Part shown: one piece after another, positions 41,999-50,401 of the stretch
How the letters are laid out: every line of letters begins with the position of its first letter
Position numbering within the stretch: the stretch's first letter is position 1
Assembly: GCF_030758345.1 (NCBI RefSeq)
Contig: NZ_JAVAMO010000009.1
Span: 1 to 64,000 of the forward strand
Origin: Ruegeria discodermiae
GTDB taxonomy: Bacteria; Pseudomonadota; Alphaproteobacteria; Rhodobacterales; Rhodobacteraceae
DNA length: 64,000 nt
Direction of reading: 5' to 3'
The notes under the pieces: generated by a model
What the model was told of the DNA's origin: nothing
The model's database searches: none
The model's input: only the letters and a program-made list of their open reading frames with translations
Position numbers and translations under genes: made by a program

Positions 41999-42562
41999 GT
42001 GATCCGAAACCCAAACCAGCACCAGACCATGCCGCTGGGTGTCGTATTGCGACGCCTTCCGGGCGTGACACGCTGGGCCTCTTACAGCTGGAAAGCCGTT
42101 GCCGTTTTGCCCGGAGCCGGACCTGCCGACTGGCAGGAGCTGCGCCGCGAGGGCGACGCGATCGAGTACCACGCCGCGACCCTGTCGCTGGATTTGCACG
42201 GGGCAGAGACCGAGGCGTATCTGCACGGTTTATCGGCAGAGGTGCCCGCGATCTATGTGGTGATGCGCGAAGGCGGTGGCGACCACCCGCTCGATGTGGT
42301 GCTGGTCACGGCCTCGCCTTATGAGGCGCAGGATTACACCGATAGTGGCGAAGAGATCGTCGAGAAAGTTGCGATGCCCGAAGGGCTGATGGCGTGGGTG
42401 CAGGCCTTTGTCACCGAATTCCATCAGGATGAGGTGTTCGTCAAACGCAAGCGCGACAAGAAGCGCACCGACCTGACACAGGACGGCATTGGTGATCCAC
42501 GGATCGCGGGGACAGGGGATATCTATGCCTCGCCCGCGCGACAGCGGAGGCGGGTGCATTGA
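41999..42562 (+). CDS. DUF3305-domain protein
   Basis: A 187-residue soluble protein. The core (MPLGVVLRRLPGVTRWASYSW, then LPGAGPADWQEL and EAYLHGLSAEVPAIYVVMRE) matches the DUF3305 family found beside formate dehydrogenase genes. The basic C-terminus (VKRKRDKKR) is unusual. The GTG at 41999 follows AGGAGGAA by 5 nt and is well supported; the longer frame is not. It overlaps the DUF3306 gene by 4 nt. Biochemical function is unknown; location suggests formate dehydrogenase assembly. Confidence 0.82.
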   Translation: MIRNPNQHQTMPLGVVLRRLPGVTRWASYSWKAVAVLPGAGPADWQELRREGDAIEYHAATLSLDLHGAETEAYLHGLSAEVPAIYVVMREGGGDHPLDVVLVTASPYEAQDYTDSGEEIVEKVAMPEGLMAWVQAFVTEFHQDEVFVKRKRDKKRTDLTQDGIGDPRIAGTGDIYASPARQRRRVH

Positions 42563-43116
42563 GCGGTGAGCGCAATTTCTGGTCCCGGCGCCGCGCCGGG
42601 GTAGAAGCCGAGGCTCAGGCGGTCGAGGCCCGCGCGGCCGAAGCGGAGGCCGCCAAGCTTGAGGCGCGCCCGGATGACGAGATTCTGGCCGAGCTGAGCC
42701 TGCCCGAGCCCGAGGCTCTGGACAGCCCCGACGCGGTGCGGGACTTCCTCAAGGCCGAACTGCCCCAGCGCTTGAAAACCCGCGCCTTGCGGCGGCTTTG
42801 GCGGTTGAACCCGGCGCTCGCCAATCTCGACGGGTTGGTGGATTACGGCGAGGATTACACCGACGCAGCCACGGTCGTCGAAAACCTGCAGACCGCCTAT
42901 CAGGTGGGCAAGGGCATGTTGACGGCCTTTGTCGAAGAACCCGACGAAGATGAGGTCGAGCAGGACGCAGTCGAAGACCCCCCGGACGAAGAGATCGCAG
43001 AAGAAGAACCCGCGCCGCTGGTTGCGCAGGCCGATCCGCACCCGCTGCCAGACCCCGACCCTGAACCCATTGCGATGCCGCAGCGCCGGATGCGGTTCAG
43101 TTTTGACACCGCCTAA
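42559..43116 (+). CDS. DUF3306-domain protein
   Basis: A 185-residue protein. An alanine/glutamate-rich N-terminal helix (about 8-45) starts from NFWSRRRAGVEAE. A conserved core follows at about 70-120 (LKTRALRRLWRLNPALANLDGLVDYGEDYTDA), then a strongly acidic C-terminal tail (about 130-170, many Glu and Asp). This is the DUF3306 partner that normally follows DUF3305 in formate dehydrogenase clusters. It is coupled to both neighbours (4-nt overlap upstream). No catalytic motif is visible; an adaptor role is plausible. Confidence 0.82.
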   Translation: MSGERNFWSRRRAGVEAEAQAVEARAAEAEAAKLEARPDDEILAELSLPEPEALDSPDAVRDFLKAELPQRLKTRALRRLWRLNPALANLDGLVDYGEDYTDAATVVENLQTAYQVGKGMLTAFVEEPDEDEVEQDAVEDPPDEEIAEEEPAPLVAQADPHPLPDPDPEPIAMPQRRMRFSFDTA

Positions 43117-43133
43117 GGATGGAAGACCCAAAG

Positions 43134-43742
43134 ATGGATGCCGCCCAGGATATTCAGATTGCAGACATGGATCGCGCCCGCGCCGATCTGTACAATTTCC
43201 TCGGCGCGTTGCTGGCCGGACCGCCCGATGAGATGCTGCTGACGCAAACCGCAGGTCTGACCGGGGACGATAGCGAACTGGGGCAGGCCATCGGCACGCT
43301 GGCCAAGCTGGCCCGTGTGACCAAGCCCAAAGCGGCTGAATCGGAGTTCAACAAGCTTTTCATCGGGTTGGGCCGGGGCGAGCTTTTGCCCTTTGCCAGT
43401 TATTATCTGACCGGTTTCCTGAACGAGAAACCGCTGGCGCTGCTGCGTCAGGACATGTCCGCGCGTGGGATGCAGCGCGCGGAGACCGTGTTCGAGCCCG
43501 AAGACAGCATTGCCAGTCTGATGGAGATGATGGCGGCTATGATCGTGGGCCGTTTCGGAACGCCCGCTGATCTGGCGACGCAAAAACAGTTCTTCAACAA
43601 GCATATCGGCCCCTGGGCCGCGCATTTCTTTACCGATCTCGAAGAGGCCAAAACCTCGGTCTTTTATACGCCCGTGGGCACGGTGGGTCGGATTTTCATG
43701 GCCGTGGAGGCGGAAGCCTTCCGGATGAGCGGCGCTGAGTGA
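43134..43742 (+). CDS. TorD/DmsD-family chaperone for formate dehydrogenase
   Basis: A 202-residue all-helical protein. It begins with DRARADLYNFLGALLAGPP and has the family signature EFNKLFIGLGRGELLPFASYYLTG. TorD-like chaperones bind the Tat signal of a molybdo- or tungstoenzyme and hold it for cofactor insertion; here the client is most likely FdhA, two genes on. The start at 43134 is chosen for a GGAAG 8 nt upstream; an ATG at 43119 would add five residues. Confidence 0.85.
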   Translation: MDAAQDIQIADMDRARADLYNFLGALLAGPPDEMLLTQTAGLTGDDSELGQAIGTLAKLARVTKPKAAESEFNKLFIGLGRGELLPFASYYLTGFLNEKPLALLRQDMSARGMQRAETVFEPEDSIASLMEMMAAMIVGRFGTPADLATQKQFFNKHIGPWAAHFFTDLEEAKTSVFYTPVGTVGRIFMAVEAEAFRMSGAE

Positions 43743-43797
43743 TCTGCGTCAAATGGGTCGGGGCAACCCGGCCATAACATTGAGAGGAGACGTGTCG

Positions 43798-43983
43798 ATG
43801 AGCAGGAAAGAAGACGGTGCATCGCGCCGCGACTTTCTGAAGCTGGCAACGACCACGGCACCCGTGGCAGCGGTGGCGGTGGCAACCGGCGCGCAGGCCG
43901 AGGCGGCAGAGCCCGACCTGAGCAAGGAGACGATGCAGGATACCGCGCATACGCGCGCGTATTTTGACAGCGCGCGCTTTTAG
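43798..43983 (+). CDS. Small Tat-signal protein preceding formate dehydrogenase
   Basis: A 61-residue protein consisting mostly of a twin-arginine signal (SRRDFLKLATTTAPVAAVAV) followed by about 30 residues ending YFDSARF. The ATG at 43798 follows GAGGAG. Small Tat proteins of this kind regularly precede fdhA in related clusters. The mature part is too short for an enzyme and has no cysteine. It may ride with, or help target, the formate dehydrogenase complex. Confidence 0.82.
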   Translation: MSRKEDGASRRDFLKLATTTAPVAAVAVATGAQAEAAEPDLSKETMQDTAHTRAYFDSARF

Positions 43984-44136
43984 GGGCGCAAACAGAGGAG
44001 GAGGGCCGCGCCCGGGAATCAGCCCGGACGAGGCAGGCCAACAGCGACTGGTTGCGTGACGCCCGACTGCTGAAGGCCAAAAGGGAAAACCAAGCAAGCA
44101 ACCCGGTTCAACGGGGCGCAAGCAAGGGAGGAAACC
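43984..44136 (+). promoter_or_regulatory. Leader of fdhA
   Basis: A 153-nt untranslated stretch before fdhA, ending in GGGAGGAA just upstream of the ATG. It contains CCGGG-AATCAG-CCCGG and other short GC-rich pairings, so a structured leader is possible. I could not match it to a molybdenum-cofactor riboswitch. Confidence 0.3.
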
Positions 44137-47034
44137 ATGCTTAGGAAAAAGACCAACGGGGTTGCGCGACGCCCCCAGCGGACAAGTATCCTGTCTGAAG
44201 CAGCCAATGCCTCGGTAGATCGGCGCGCGTTTCTGCGCGGCTCGGGGCTGGTGATCGGGGGCCTGTCGGCGATTGCCGCCACAGGCGGGACGGTCACCCA
44301 GGCCAGCGCTGCCGCTGGGGCAGCAGGCAAAGTGGATTTGAAGAAATCGGTATGCACGCACTGCTCGGTTGGCTGTACGGTTGTGGCCGAGGTGCAGGAC
44401 GGGGTCTGGACCGGTCAGGAGCCCGGTTGGGACAGCCCGTTCAACCTGGGCGCCCATTGCGCCAAGGGGGCTTCGGTGCGCGAGCATGCCCATGGCGAGC
44501 GCCGCCTGAAATACCCGATGAAGAAAGAGGGTGGCGAGTGGAAACGCATCAGCTGGGAACAGGCGATTAACGAGATCGGCGACGGCATGATGACGATCCG
44601 GGACGAAAGCGGCCCGGACAGCGTCTATTGGCTGGGCTCGGCCAAGCATAACAACGAACAGGCCTATCTGTTCCGCAAATTCGCCGCCTATTGGGGCACG
44701 AACAACGTGGACCATCAGGCGCGGATCTGCCACTCAACCACCGTTGCGGGTGTTGCGAATACATGGGGCTACGGCGCCATGACCAACAGCTACAATGACA
44801 TCCATAACTCCAAGGCGATCTTCATCATCGGCGGCAACCCGGCCGAGGCACACCCTGTCTCGCTGCTGCACCTGCTGCGCGCGAAGGAGCAGAACAACGC
44901 CCCTGTCATCGTCTGTGACCCGCGCTTTACCCGCACTGCGGCCCATGCGGACGAATATGTGCGCTTCCGTCCCGGCACGGATGTGGCGCTGATCTGGGGC
45001 ATCCTGTGGCACATCTTCGACAATGGTTGGGAGGACAAAGAGTTCATCCGCACCCGTGTCTGGGGCATGGATCAGATCAAGGACGAGGTTGCCCGCTGGA
45101 CCCCCGAAGAGGTCGAGCGCGTGACCGGCGCGCCCGGCTCGCAGCTCAAGCGCGTGGCGCGGACCATGGCCAATAACCGCCCCGGCACCGTGATCTGGTG
45201 TATGGGTGGCACACAGCACACCAACGGCAACAACAACACCCGTGCCTATTGCGTGCTGCAGCTTGCGCTGGGGAACATGGGCACAAGCGGTGGCGGCACC
45301 AATATCTTCCGCGGCCATGACAATGTGCAGGGCGCAACCGACCTTGGCGTTCTCAGCCACACGCTGCCCGGCTATTACGGCCTGTCGGCCGGGGCCTGGG
45401 GCCATTGGGCGCGCGTTTGGGGCGAAGACCCCGAATGGCTGGCTGGTCAGTTTGCCAAGACAACCGGCGCGGATGGCAAGGAGAAGTCGCTACAGAATCT
45501 CACCGGTATCCCGGTGTCGCGCTGGATCGACGGCATCCTTGAAGACCCCGACAACATGGACAACCCCGACAAGGTGCGGGCCATGGTGCTTTGGGGTCAT
45601 GCGCCGAACTCGCAGACCCGCATGGTCGAGATGAAGAAGGCGATGGAGCAACTGGACATGCTGGTTGTGATCGACCCTTTCCCGACCGTCTCGGCGGTGC
45701 TGCATGACCGGACGGACGGAGTGTACCTGTTGCCGGCCACGACGCAGTTCGAAACCCGTGGCTCGGTCACCGCCTCGAACCGGTCGCTGCAATGGCGTGA
45801 ACAGGTGATCGAACCGCTGTTTGAGTCCAAGCCTGATCACGAGATCATCGCGCTGCTGTCGCAGAAGTTCGGCTTCCATGACCGTATCTTCCGCAACATC
45901 AAGCTGGAAGAGGATGGTCTGACGCCCGAACCCGAGGATACGCTGCGCGAGATCAATCGCGGCATGTGGACGGTGGGCTATACCGGCCAGAGCCCCGAGC
46001 GGATCAAGAAGCACATGGCGAACCAGCACACGTTCGACCGGACGACGCTGCAAGCCGTGGGTGGACCTGCGGATGGCGACTATTACGGTCTGCCATGGCC
46101 CAGCTGGGGCCCGCCTGAGATGAACCATCCGGGCACGCCAAACCTTTATGACATGTCCAAGCCTGTTGCTGAGGGTGGTTTGACCTTCCGCGCGCGCTTT
46201 GGCGTTGAACGGGACGGTGAGAACCTGCTGGCTGAAGGGGTCGCAAGCGCAGGATCGGAGATTCAGGATGGCTATCCGGAATTCACGATGCAGATGCTGA
46301 TGGATCTCGGCTGGGACGGTGACCTGACCGCCGAGGAACGCGCCGCGATTGATGGGGTGGCGGGGCCGGATACCAACTGGAAAACCGACCTGTCCGGCGG
46401 CATCCAGCGGGTGGCGATCGAGCATGGCTGCGCGCCCTTCGGGAACGCCAAGGCCCGCACGGTTGTGTGGACCTTCCCCGATCCGGTGCCGGTGCATCGC
46501 GAGCCGCTTTACACCAACCGCAGGGATCTGGTGGCGGATTATCCGACCTACGAAGACCGCAAGTTCTATCGCCTGCCGACGATGTATGCATCGATCCAGA
46601 AGCAGGACTTTTCAAAGGACTACCCGATCATCCTCACCTCCGGCCGTCTGGTCGAATACGAGGGCGGCGGGGACGAAACCCGGTCCAACCCATGGCTCGC
46701 TGAGCTGCAGCAGGACATGTTTGTCGAGATCAACCCGCGCGACGCCAACAATCTGGGTGTGCGGGACGGCAGTCAGGTCTGGGTCGAAGGGCCCGAAGGA
46801 GGCAAGGTCAAGGTGATGGCGATGGTCACCAACAGGGTGGGCGAGGGCGTGGCCTTCATGCCGTTCCACTTTGGCGGTCATTTCCAGGGCGAAGACCAGC
46901 GGTCCAAATACCCCGAAGGGGCGGACCCCTATGTGTTGGGCGAAAGCACCAACACCGCCCAGACCTATGGCTATGATTCAGTCACCCAGATGCAAGAGAC
47001 CAAAGCGACTCTCTGCAAAATCTGGACAGCGTAA
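44137..47034 (+). CDS. fdhA: Formate dehydrogenase catalytic subunit (cysteine form, Tat-exported)
   Basis: A 965-residue molybdo/tungsto-bis-PGD enzyme. The Tat signal is at about 28-60 (DRRAFLRGSGL). The N-terminal [4Fe-4S] ligands are C73, C76, C80 and C108, followed by the conserved K110. The catalytic residue is a cysteine, C198, in ARICHS, where some homologues carry selenocysteine. The C-terminal molydopterin dinucleotide-binding domain starts around residue 830 (PIILTSGRLVEYEGGG). It oxidises formate to CO2 in the periplasm. The tupBCA importer in the same cluster suggests tungsten, which the sequence cannot prove. It is followed by fdhB and fdhC. Confidence 0.92.
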   Translation: MLRKKTNGVARRPQRTSILSEAANASVDRRAFLRGSGLVIGGLSAIAATGGTVTQASAAAGAAGKVDLKKSVCTHCSVGCTVVAEVQDGVWTGQEPGWDSPFNLGAHCAKGASVREHAHGERRLKYPMKKEGGEWKRISWEQAINEIGDGMMTIRDESGPDSVYWLGSAKHNNEQAYLFRKFAAYWGTNNVDHQARICHSTTVAGVANTWGYGAMTNSYNDIHNSKAIFIIGGNPAEAHPVSLLHLLRAKEQNNAPVIVCDPRFTRTAAHADEYVRFRPGTDVALIWGILWHIFDNGWEDKEFIRTRVWGMDQIKDEVARWTPEEVERVTGAPGSQLKRVARTMANNRPGTVIWCMGGTQHTNGNNNTRAYCVLQLALGNMGTSGGGTNIFRGHDNVQGATDLGVLSHTLPGYYGLSAGAWGHWARVWGEDPEWLAGQFAKTTGADGKEKSLQNLTGIPVSRWIDGILEDPDNMDNPDKVRAMVLWGHAPNSQTRMVEMKKAMEQLDMLVVIDPFPTVSAVLHDRTDGVYLLPATTQFETRGSVTASNRSLQWREQVIEPLFESKPDHEIIALLSQKFGFHDRIFRNIKLEEDGLTPEPEDTLREINRGMWTVGYTGQSPERIKKHMANQHTFDRTTLQAVGGPADGDYYGLPWPSWGPPEMNHPGTPNLYDMSKPVAEGGLTFRARFGVERDGENLLAEGVASAGSEIQDGYPEFTMQMLMDLGWDGDLTAEERAAIDGVAGPDTNWKTDLSGGIQRVAIEHGCAPFGNAKARTVVWTFPDPVPVHREPLYTNRRDLVADYPTYEDRKFYRLPTMYASIQKQDFSKDYPIILTSGRLVEYEGGGDETRSNPWLAELQQDMFVEINPRDANNLGVRDGSQVWVEGPEGGKVKVMAMVTNRVGEGVAFMPFHFGGHFQGEDQRSKYPEGADPYVLGESTNTAQTYGYDSVTQMQETKATLCKIWTA

Positions 47035-47047
47035 GGAGACCTGAGAG

Positions 47048-47641
47048 ATGGCAAGAGCAAAATTTCTCTGCGATGCCGAGCGCTGCATTGAATGCAACGC
47101 TTGTGTCACGGCCTGCAAGAACGAGCATGAGGTGCCCTGGGGAATCAACCGCCGCCGCGTGGTGACCATCAATGATGGCGACCCGGGCGAAAGGTCGATT
47201 TCCGTGGCCTGCATGCATTGTTCCGATGCGCCCTGTATGGCGGTCTGCCCGGTGGACTGCTTCTATCAGAACGAGGAAGGGGTGGTTCTGCACTCCAAGG
47301 ACCTCTGCATCGGCTGCGGTTATTGCTTCTACGCGTGCCCCTTCGGCGCGCCGCAATTCCCGCAGGCTGGCAACTTTGGATCGCGCGGCAAGATGGACAA
47401 ATGTACCTTCTGCGCCGGTGGTCCCGAGGAAACCCACTCAACCGCCGAATTCGCCAAATACGGACGCAACCGGATCGCCGAGGGCAAACTGCCCATCTGC
47501 GCCGAGATGTGTTCGACCAAGGCGCTGCTGGCTGGGGATGGCGACGTCGTGTCGGCCATCTACCGCGAGCGTGTGGTGGCCCGTGGCTTCGGCTCGGGCG
47601 CGTGGGGTTGGGGGTCAGCCTATGGCCGTCAGGACGGGTAA
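47048..47641 (+). CDS. fdhB: Formate dehydrogenase iron-sulfur beta subunit
   Basis: A 197-residue ferredoxin-like subunit. Its four cysteine clusters read CIECNACVTACKNEH, CMHCSDAPCMAVCP, CIGCGYCFYACPFGAPQF and CTFCAGG with a later CAEMCSTKALL. This matches the four [4Fe-4S] clusters of FdnH-type subunits. It has no signal peptide and probably crosses the membrane with FdhA. It passes electrons from FdhA to the cytochrome b subunit. AAGGAGA precedes the ATG, 13 nt after fdhA. Confidence 0.92.
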   Translation: MARAKFLCDAERCIECNACVTACKNEHEVPWGINRRRVVTINDGDPGERSISVACMHCSDAPCMAVCPVDCFYQNEEGVVLHSKDLCIGCGYCFYACPFGAPQFPQAGNFGSRGKMDKCTFCAGGPEETHSTAEFAKYGRNRIAEGKLPICAEMCSTKALLAGDGDVVSAIYRERVVARGFGSGAWGWGSAYGRQDG

Positions 47642-47688
47642 ACCCCATTAGCGACCGGCGCGCCTTCGCGCGGGCCGCATTGATCATG

Positions 47689-47714
47689 CCGGGACCGTGA
47701 CAAAACGGTCCCGG
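47689..47714 (+). other. Stem-loop between fdhB and fdhC
   Basis: CCGGGACCGT (47689-47698) and ACGGTCCCGG (47705-47714) form a perfect 10-bp stem with a 6-nt loop. The sequence after it is not U-rich, so it may stabilise the upstream fdhAB message or reduce fdhC expression without full termination. Confidence 0.6.
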
Positions 47715-47779
47715 TTGGTATTGCCGGATATCGCATCCTTGATGCGACAGAGTTTGAGGGCGTGGCGTGCCCATTGCCC

Positions 47780-47827
47780 CGCTACTTGAGGATGTTTTTC
47801 GTGTCCTACCGCTTCGCTACTTGAGGA
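47780..47827 (+). repeat. 13-nt direct repeat ahead of fdhC
   Basis: CGCTACTTGAGGA occurs at 47780-47792 and again at 47815-47827, 35 nt apart. The downstream copy supplies the GAGGA ribosome site of fdhC; the upstream copy would be a duplicate, decoy or remnant site. Confidence 0.6.
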
Positions 47828-47832
47828 CCCAT

Positions 47833-49014
47833 ATGCGCACTCTTCTTTGCATACTCGCCCTTTGTCTGGCGCTGCCGGTGGCGGCGCAGGACGACACGCC
47901 TATACCGGACCGGTCCGCCACCGGCGGTGCGCAAACGCTTGAAGACATCATGGCCCGCCAGCGTGGTGAGCAGGTTGCACCCAAGACGGGTGACGCCGCC
48001 GGTGCGGCCCGCGATCTGTCGGGCCAATTGGGCACGTTGGGCGGTGCGTCGGACCCCGAGTTATGGCGGCAGCTACGCTACGGATCGGCGGATGTGACCG
48101 TGTCCTCTGGCGGTGAGGTCGCCTCGGTGCTGATGCAGGATGGCGGTATGGCCTGGCTGGAGTTCCGCAAGGGCCCGCTGGCGACCTATGGTGGCTACCT
48201 GCTGTTGGGAACCATCGCCTTGCTGGCGGTGTTTTTTGTCCTGCGGGGCCGGATCAGGCTGGATTACGAGAAAACGGGACGCACCGTGACCCGGTTCAAG
48301 ACATTTGAACGCGCGGCGCATTGGCTGCTGGCGGGGTCGTTCATCCTGCTGGGGATCACCGGCCTGTTGACCCTCTTCGGACGGATGTTGATTGCGCCCT
48401 ACATCTCCAAGGAGTTCAACGCGACCCTGCTGATGGGGTCGAAATTCATCCATAACAACGTGGCCTGGGCCTTTATCGTCGCGCTGATCGTCGTGTTCTG
48501 CCTTTGGGTCTGGCACAACATTCCCAACAGCACTGATATCACCTGGTTCGCGCAGGCCGGGGGTATCATCGGCTCCAAACATCCGCCTGCAAAGAAGTTC
48601 AATGGCGGGCAAAAGGTCATCTTCTGGAGCGTGATCCTGCTGGGCGCGTCGATTTCCCTGACCGGAGTGTCGCTGCTGTTCCCGTTTGAATTCCCTATGT
48701 TCCTGAAAACCTTCGACATCCTGCGCAGCGCAGGCATCAATGAACTGCCCTTCTATGGCCCGTTGCCCACTGCCCTCGCGCCGCATGAAGAGATGCAATA
48801 TGCACAAGCCTGGCACGCGATTGTTGCCTTTGTCCTGATGGCGATCATCTTTGCCCATATCTATATCGGGTCAGTGGGCATGGAGGGCGCTTATGACGCG
48901 ATGGGCTCCGGTGAGGTCGACGAGGCCTGGGCCCGGCAGCATCATTCGCTGTGGCTGGAGGAACTGGAAGAAAAGGCGAAGGCGGCCCCCAAAGATGCGA
49001 CGCCTGCTGAGTAG
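47833..49014 (+). CDS. fdhC: Formate dehydrogenase cytochrome b gamma subunit
   Basis: A 393-residue membrane protein. A cleavable signal peptide (about 1-19) leads to a periplasmic linker, one helix at about 115-140, then the four-helix cytochrome b561-like domain at about 155-360. Likely haem-ligating histidines lie in FERAAHWLLAGSFILLGITG, KFIHNNVAWAFIVAL and YAQAWHAIVAFVLMAIIFAHIYIG. It takes electrons from FdhB to the quinone pool. The start at 47833 follows GAGGA. The longer-than-usual N-terminus is common in the FDH3-like gamma subunits of alphaproteobacteria. It overlaps the next gene by 20 nt. Confidence 0.9.
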   Translation: MRTLLCILALCLALPVAAQDDTPIPDRSATGGAQTLEDIMARQRGEQVAPKTGDAAGAARDLSGQLGTLGGASDPELWRQLRYGSADVTVSSGGEVASVLMQDGGMAWLEFRKGPLATYGGYLLLGTIALLAVFFVLRGRIRLDYEKTGRTVTRFKTFERAAHWLLAGSFILLGITGLLTLFGRMLIAPYISKEFNATLLMGSKFIHNNVAWAFIVALIVVFCLWVWHNIPNSTDITWFAQAGGIIGSKHPPAKKFNGGQKVIFWSVILLGASISLTGVSLLFPFEFPMFLKTFDILRSAGINELPFYGPLPTALAPHEEMQYAQAWHAIVAFVLMAIIFAHIYIGSVGMEGAYDAMGSGEVDEAWARQHHSLWLEELEEKAKAAPKDATPAE

Positions 49015-50269
49015 CCTGTTTCTGTGCCTTGCGCTGCCCGCCACGGCGCAGGAGTTCACCACTTACAAGGGCCATGGCGGGCCGATCATGGGCTTGGTGG
49101 TGACTAGGGATGGAAGGCTTGCCTCGGCCAGTTTCGACAATTCCGTTGGTGTCTGGACCGGGCAGAGCCCGCGCTGGCTTGAGGGTCACGACGCGGCTGT
49201 GACCGCGATTGCCGAGGATAGAGAGGGCGTTCTGGTGACCGGGGGCGATGATTTTGCCGTGTGGCACTGGGGGGCAGCGCCGCGTAAGATCGGCCAGCAC
49301 AAGGGCAAGGTGACCTCGCTCGCCGCATCACCGGACGGATCGGTACTGGCTGCCGGGTCATGGGACGGTGATATCGTGCTCTGGCCTCTGCATGAAGGCG
49401 CGCCTGAAACATTGCCCTTTCCCGGTGCGGGCGTGAATGCGGTGGCCTATTCGGCAGATGGCGCGCAGCTCTTTGCGGCAACGTCCAAGGGGGACCTGTT
49501 GCGCTATGATATGGCGTCGAGAGACACGGCCCGCCCTCTGGTACGGCACGGCTTTGGCATCAACCGGCTGGTGGTGGGCGATGGTTGGCTTGCCTATGGC
49601 GCCGTGGATGGTGTGACGCGTGTGATCGATGCGGAAACGGGCGCGCAAATGGCCGATTTCACTCTTGATCGCCGCCCGATCCTGTCGATGGCGCACCATG
49701 CCCAGACAGGCCAGCTCGCCATTGGGGATGGCGAGGGACATATCATGATGGTGGACACGAAAGAGTGGCGCATCACCCATGATTTTCGCGCCATGCGTCA
49801 GGGGCCGGTCTGGGCGTTGGCCTTTTCCACCGACGGCGCTGTGATCCATGCGGGCGGGATCGACGACGTGATCTATGCCTGGCCGGTTGCGCTGCTGGAC
49901 AGCTATGATCCGGCCGGGGGCAACACGCGCAGTTTCCTGCGCGACGTCGCCACGATGAGCAATGGCGAGCGGCAATTCATGCGCAAATGTTCGATCTGCC
50001 ACAGTCTTGAGCCAAAGCCATCGCGCAAGGCGGGGCCAACGCTTCATGGTGTGTTCGGGCGCAAGGCCGGTGTTGTGCCAGGCTATCGCTACTCGCCAAC
50101 GCTCGACGGGTCTGCAATTATCTGGACCGACACCACGATCGACGCGCTGTTCGACCAGGGGCCAGACCACTATATCCCCGGCTCGAAAATGCCGATGCAG
50201 GTGATCGCCGAGGAGCAGGACCGGGCCGACCTGATCGCGTTCTTGCGCCAGGCGACAAAGGAGGACTGA
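48995..50269 (+). CDS. Periplasmic WD40 beta-propeller fused to cytochrome c
   Basis: A 424-residue exported protein. The signal peptide is about 1-18 (ending ATAQ). Residues about 20-305 form a WD40-like propeller (repeats such as GHGGPIMGLVVTRDGRLASASFD, GKVTSLAASPDGSVLAAGSWDG and GPVWALAFSTDGAVIHAGGID). The C-terminal class I cytochrome c has CSICH at 332-336 and a likely axial Met at 399 (SKMPM). The start at 48995 lies inside the end of fdhC. It could dock on the periplasmic FdhA and move its electrons to a soluble carrier; this is inferred from context. Confidence 0.85.
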   Translation: MRRLLSSLFLCLALPATAQEFTTYKGHGGPIMGLVVTRDGRLASASFDNSVGVWTGQSPRWLEGHDAAVTAIAEDREGVLVTGGDDFAVWHWGAAPRKIGQHKGKVTSLAASPDGSVLAAGSWDGDIVLWPLHEGAPETLPFPGAGVNAVAYSADGAQLFAATSKGDLLRYDMASRDTARPLVRHGFGINRLVVGDGWLAYGAVDGVTRVIDAETGAQMADFTLDRRPILSMAHHAQTGQLAIGDGEGHIMMVDTKEWRITHDFRAMRQGPVWALAFSTDGAVIHAGGIDDVIYAWPVALLDSYDPAGGNTRSFLRDVATMSNGERQFMRKCSICHSLEPKPSRKAGPTLHGVFGRKAGVVPGYRYSPTLDGSAIIWTDTTIDALFDQGPDHYIPGSKMPMQVIAEEQDRADLIAFLRQATKED

Positions 50270-50271
50270 CC

Positions 50272-50397
50272 ATGAAGGCCATGATGATGGGCTTTGCCGC
50301 TCTGATCGTCATCTCGGTGGGGGCGTATTTCGGGTTGCAGGAGTTGGGGTTTTCGACCGATGCACGCAATGCGGGCGCCACTGTGAGGCTAGACTGA
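50272..50397 (+). CDS. 41-residue single-pass membrane peptide
   Basis: A short gene of 41 codons plus stop, beginning MKAMMMGFAALIVISVGAYF, with a ribosome site (AAAGGAGGA) just upstream. One hydrophobic helix (about 4-21) is followed by a short polar tail. It lies 2 nt after the WD40-cytochrome gene and 4 nt before the response regulator, so it is part of the operon. Function is unknown; similar small proteins stabilise membrane redox complexes. Confidence 0.78.
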   Translation: MKAMMMGFAALIVISVGAYFGLQELGFSTDARNAGATVRLD

Positions 50398-50401
50398 CAT
50401 C

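Noticed and set aside
43984-44136. Molybdenum-cofactor riboswitch in the fdhA leader
   Set aside because: Short stems are present, but I could not match the known consensus. A covariance-model search would decide.
44728-44730. Possible selenocysteine codon in fdhA
   Set aside because: The catalytic position (residue 198) is an ordinary cysteine codon, and no in-frame TGA or SECIS element is needed.
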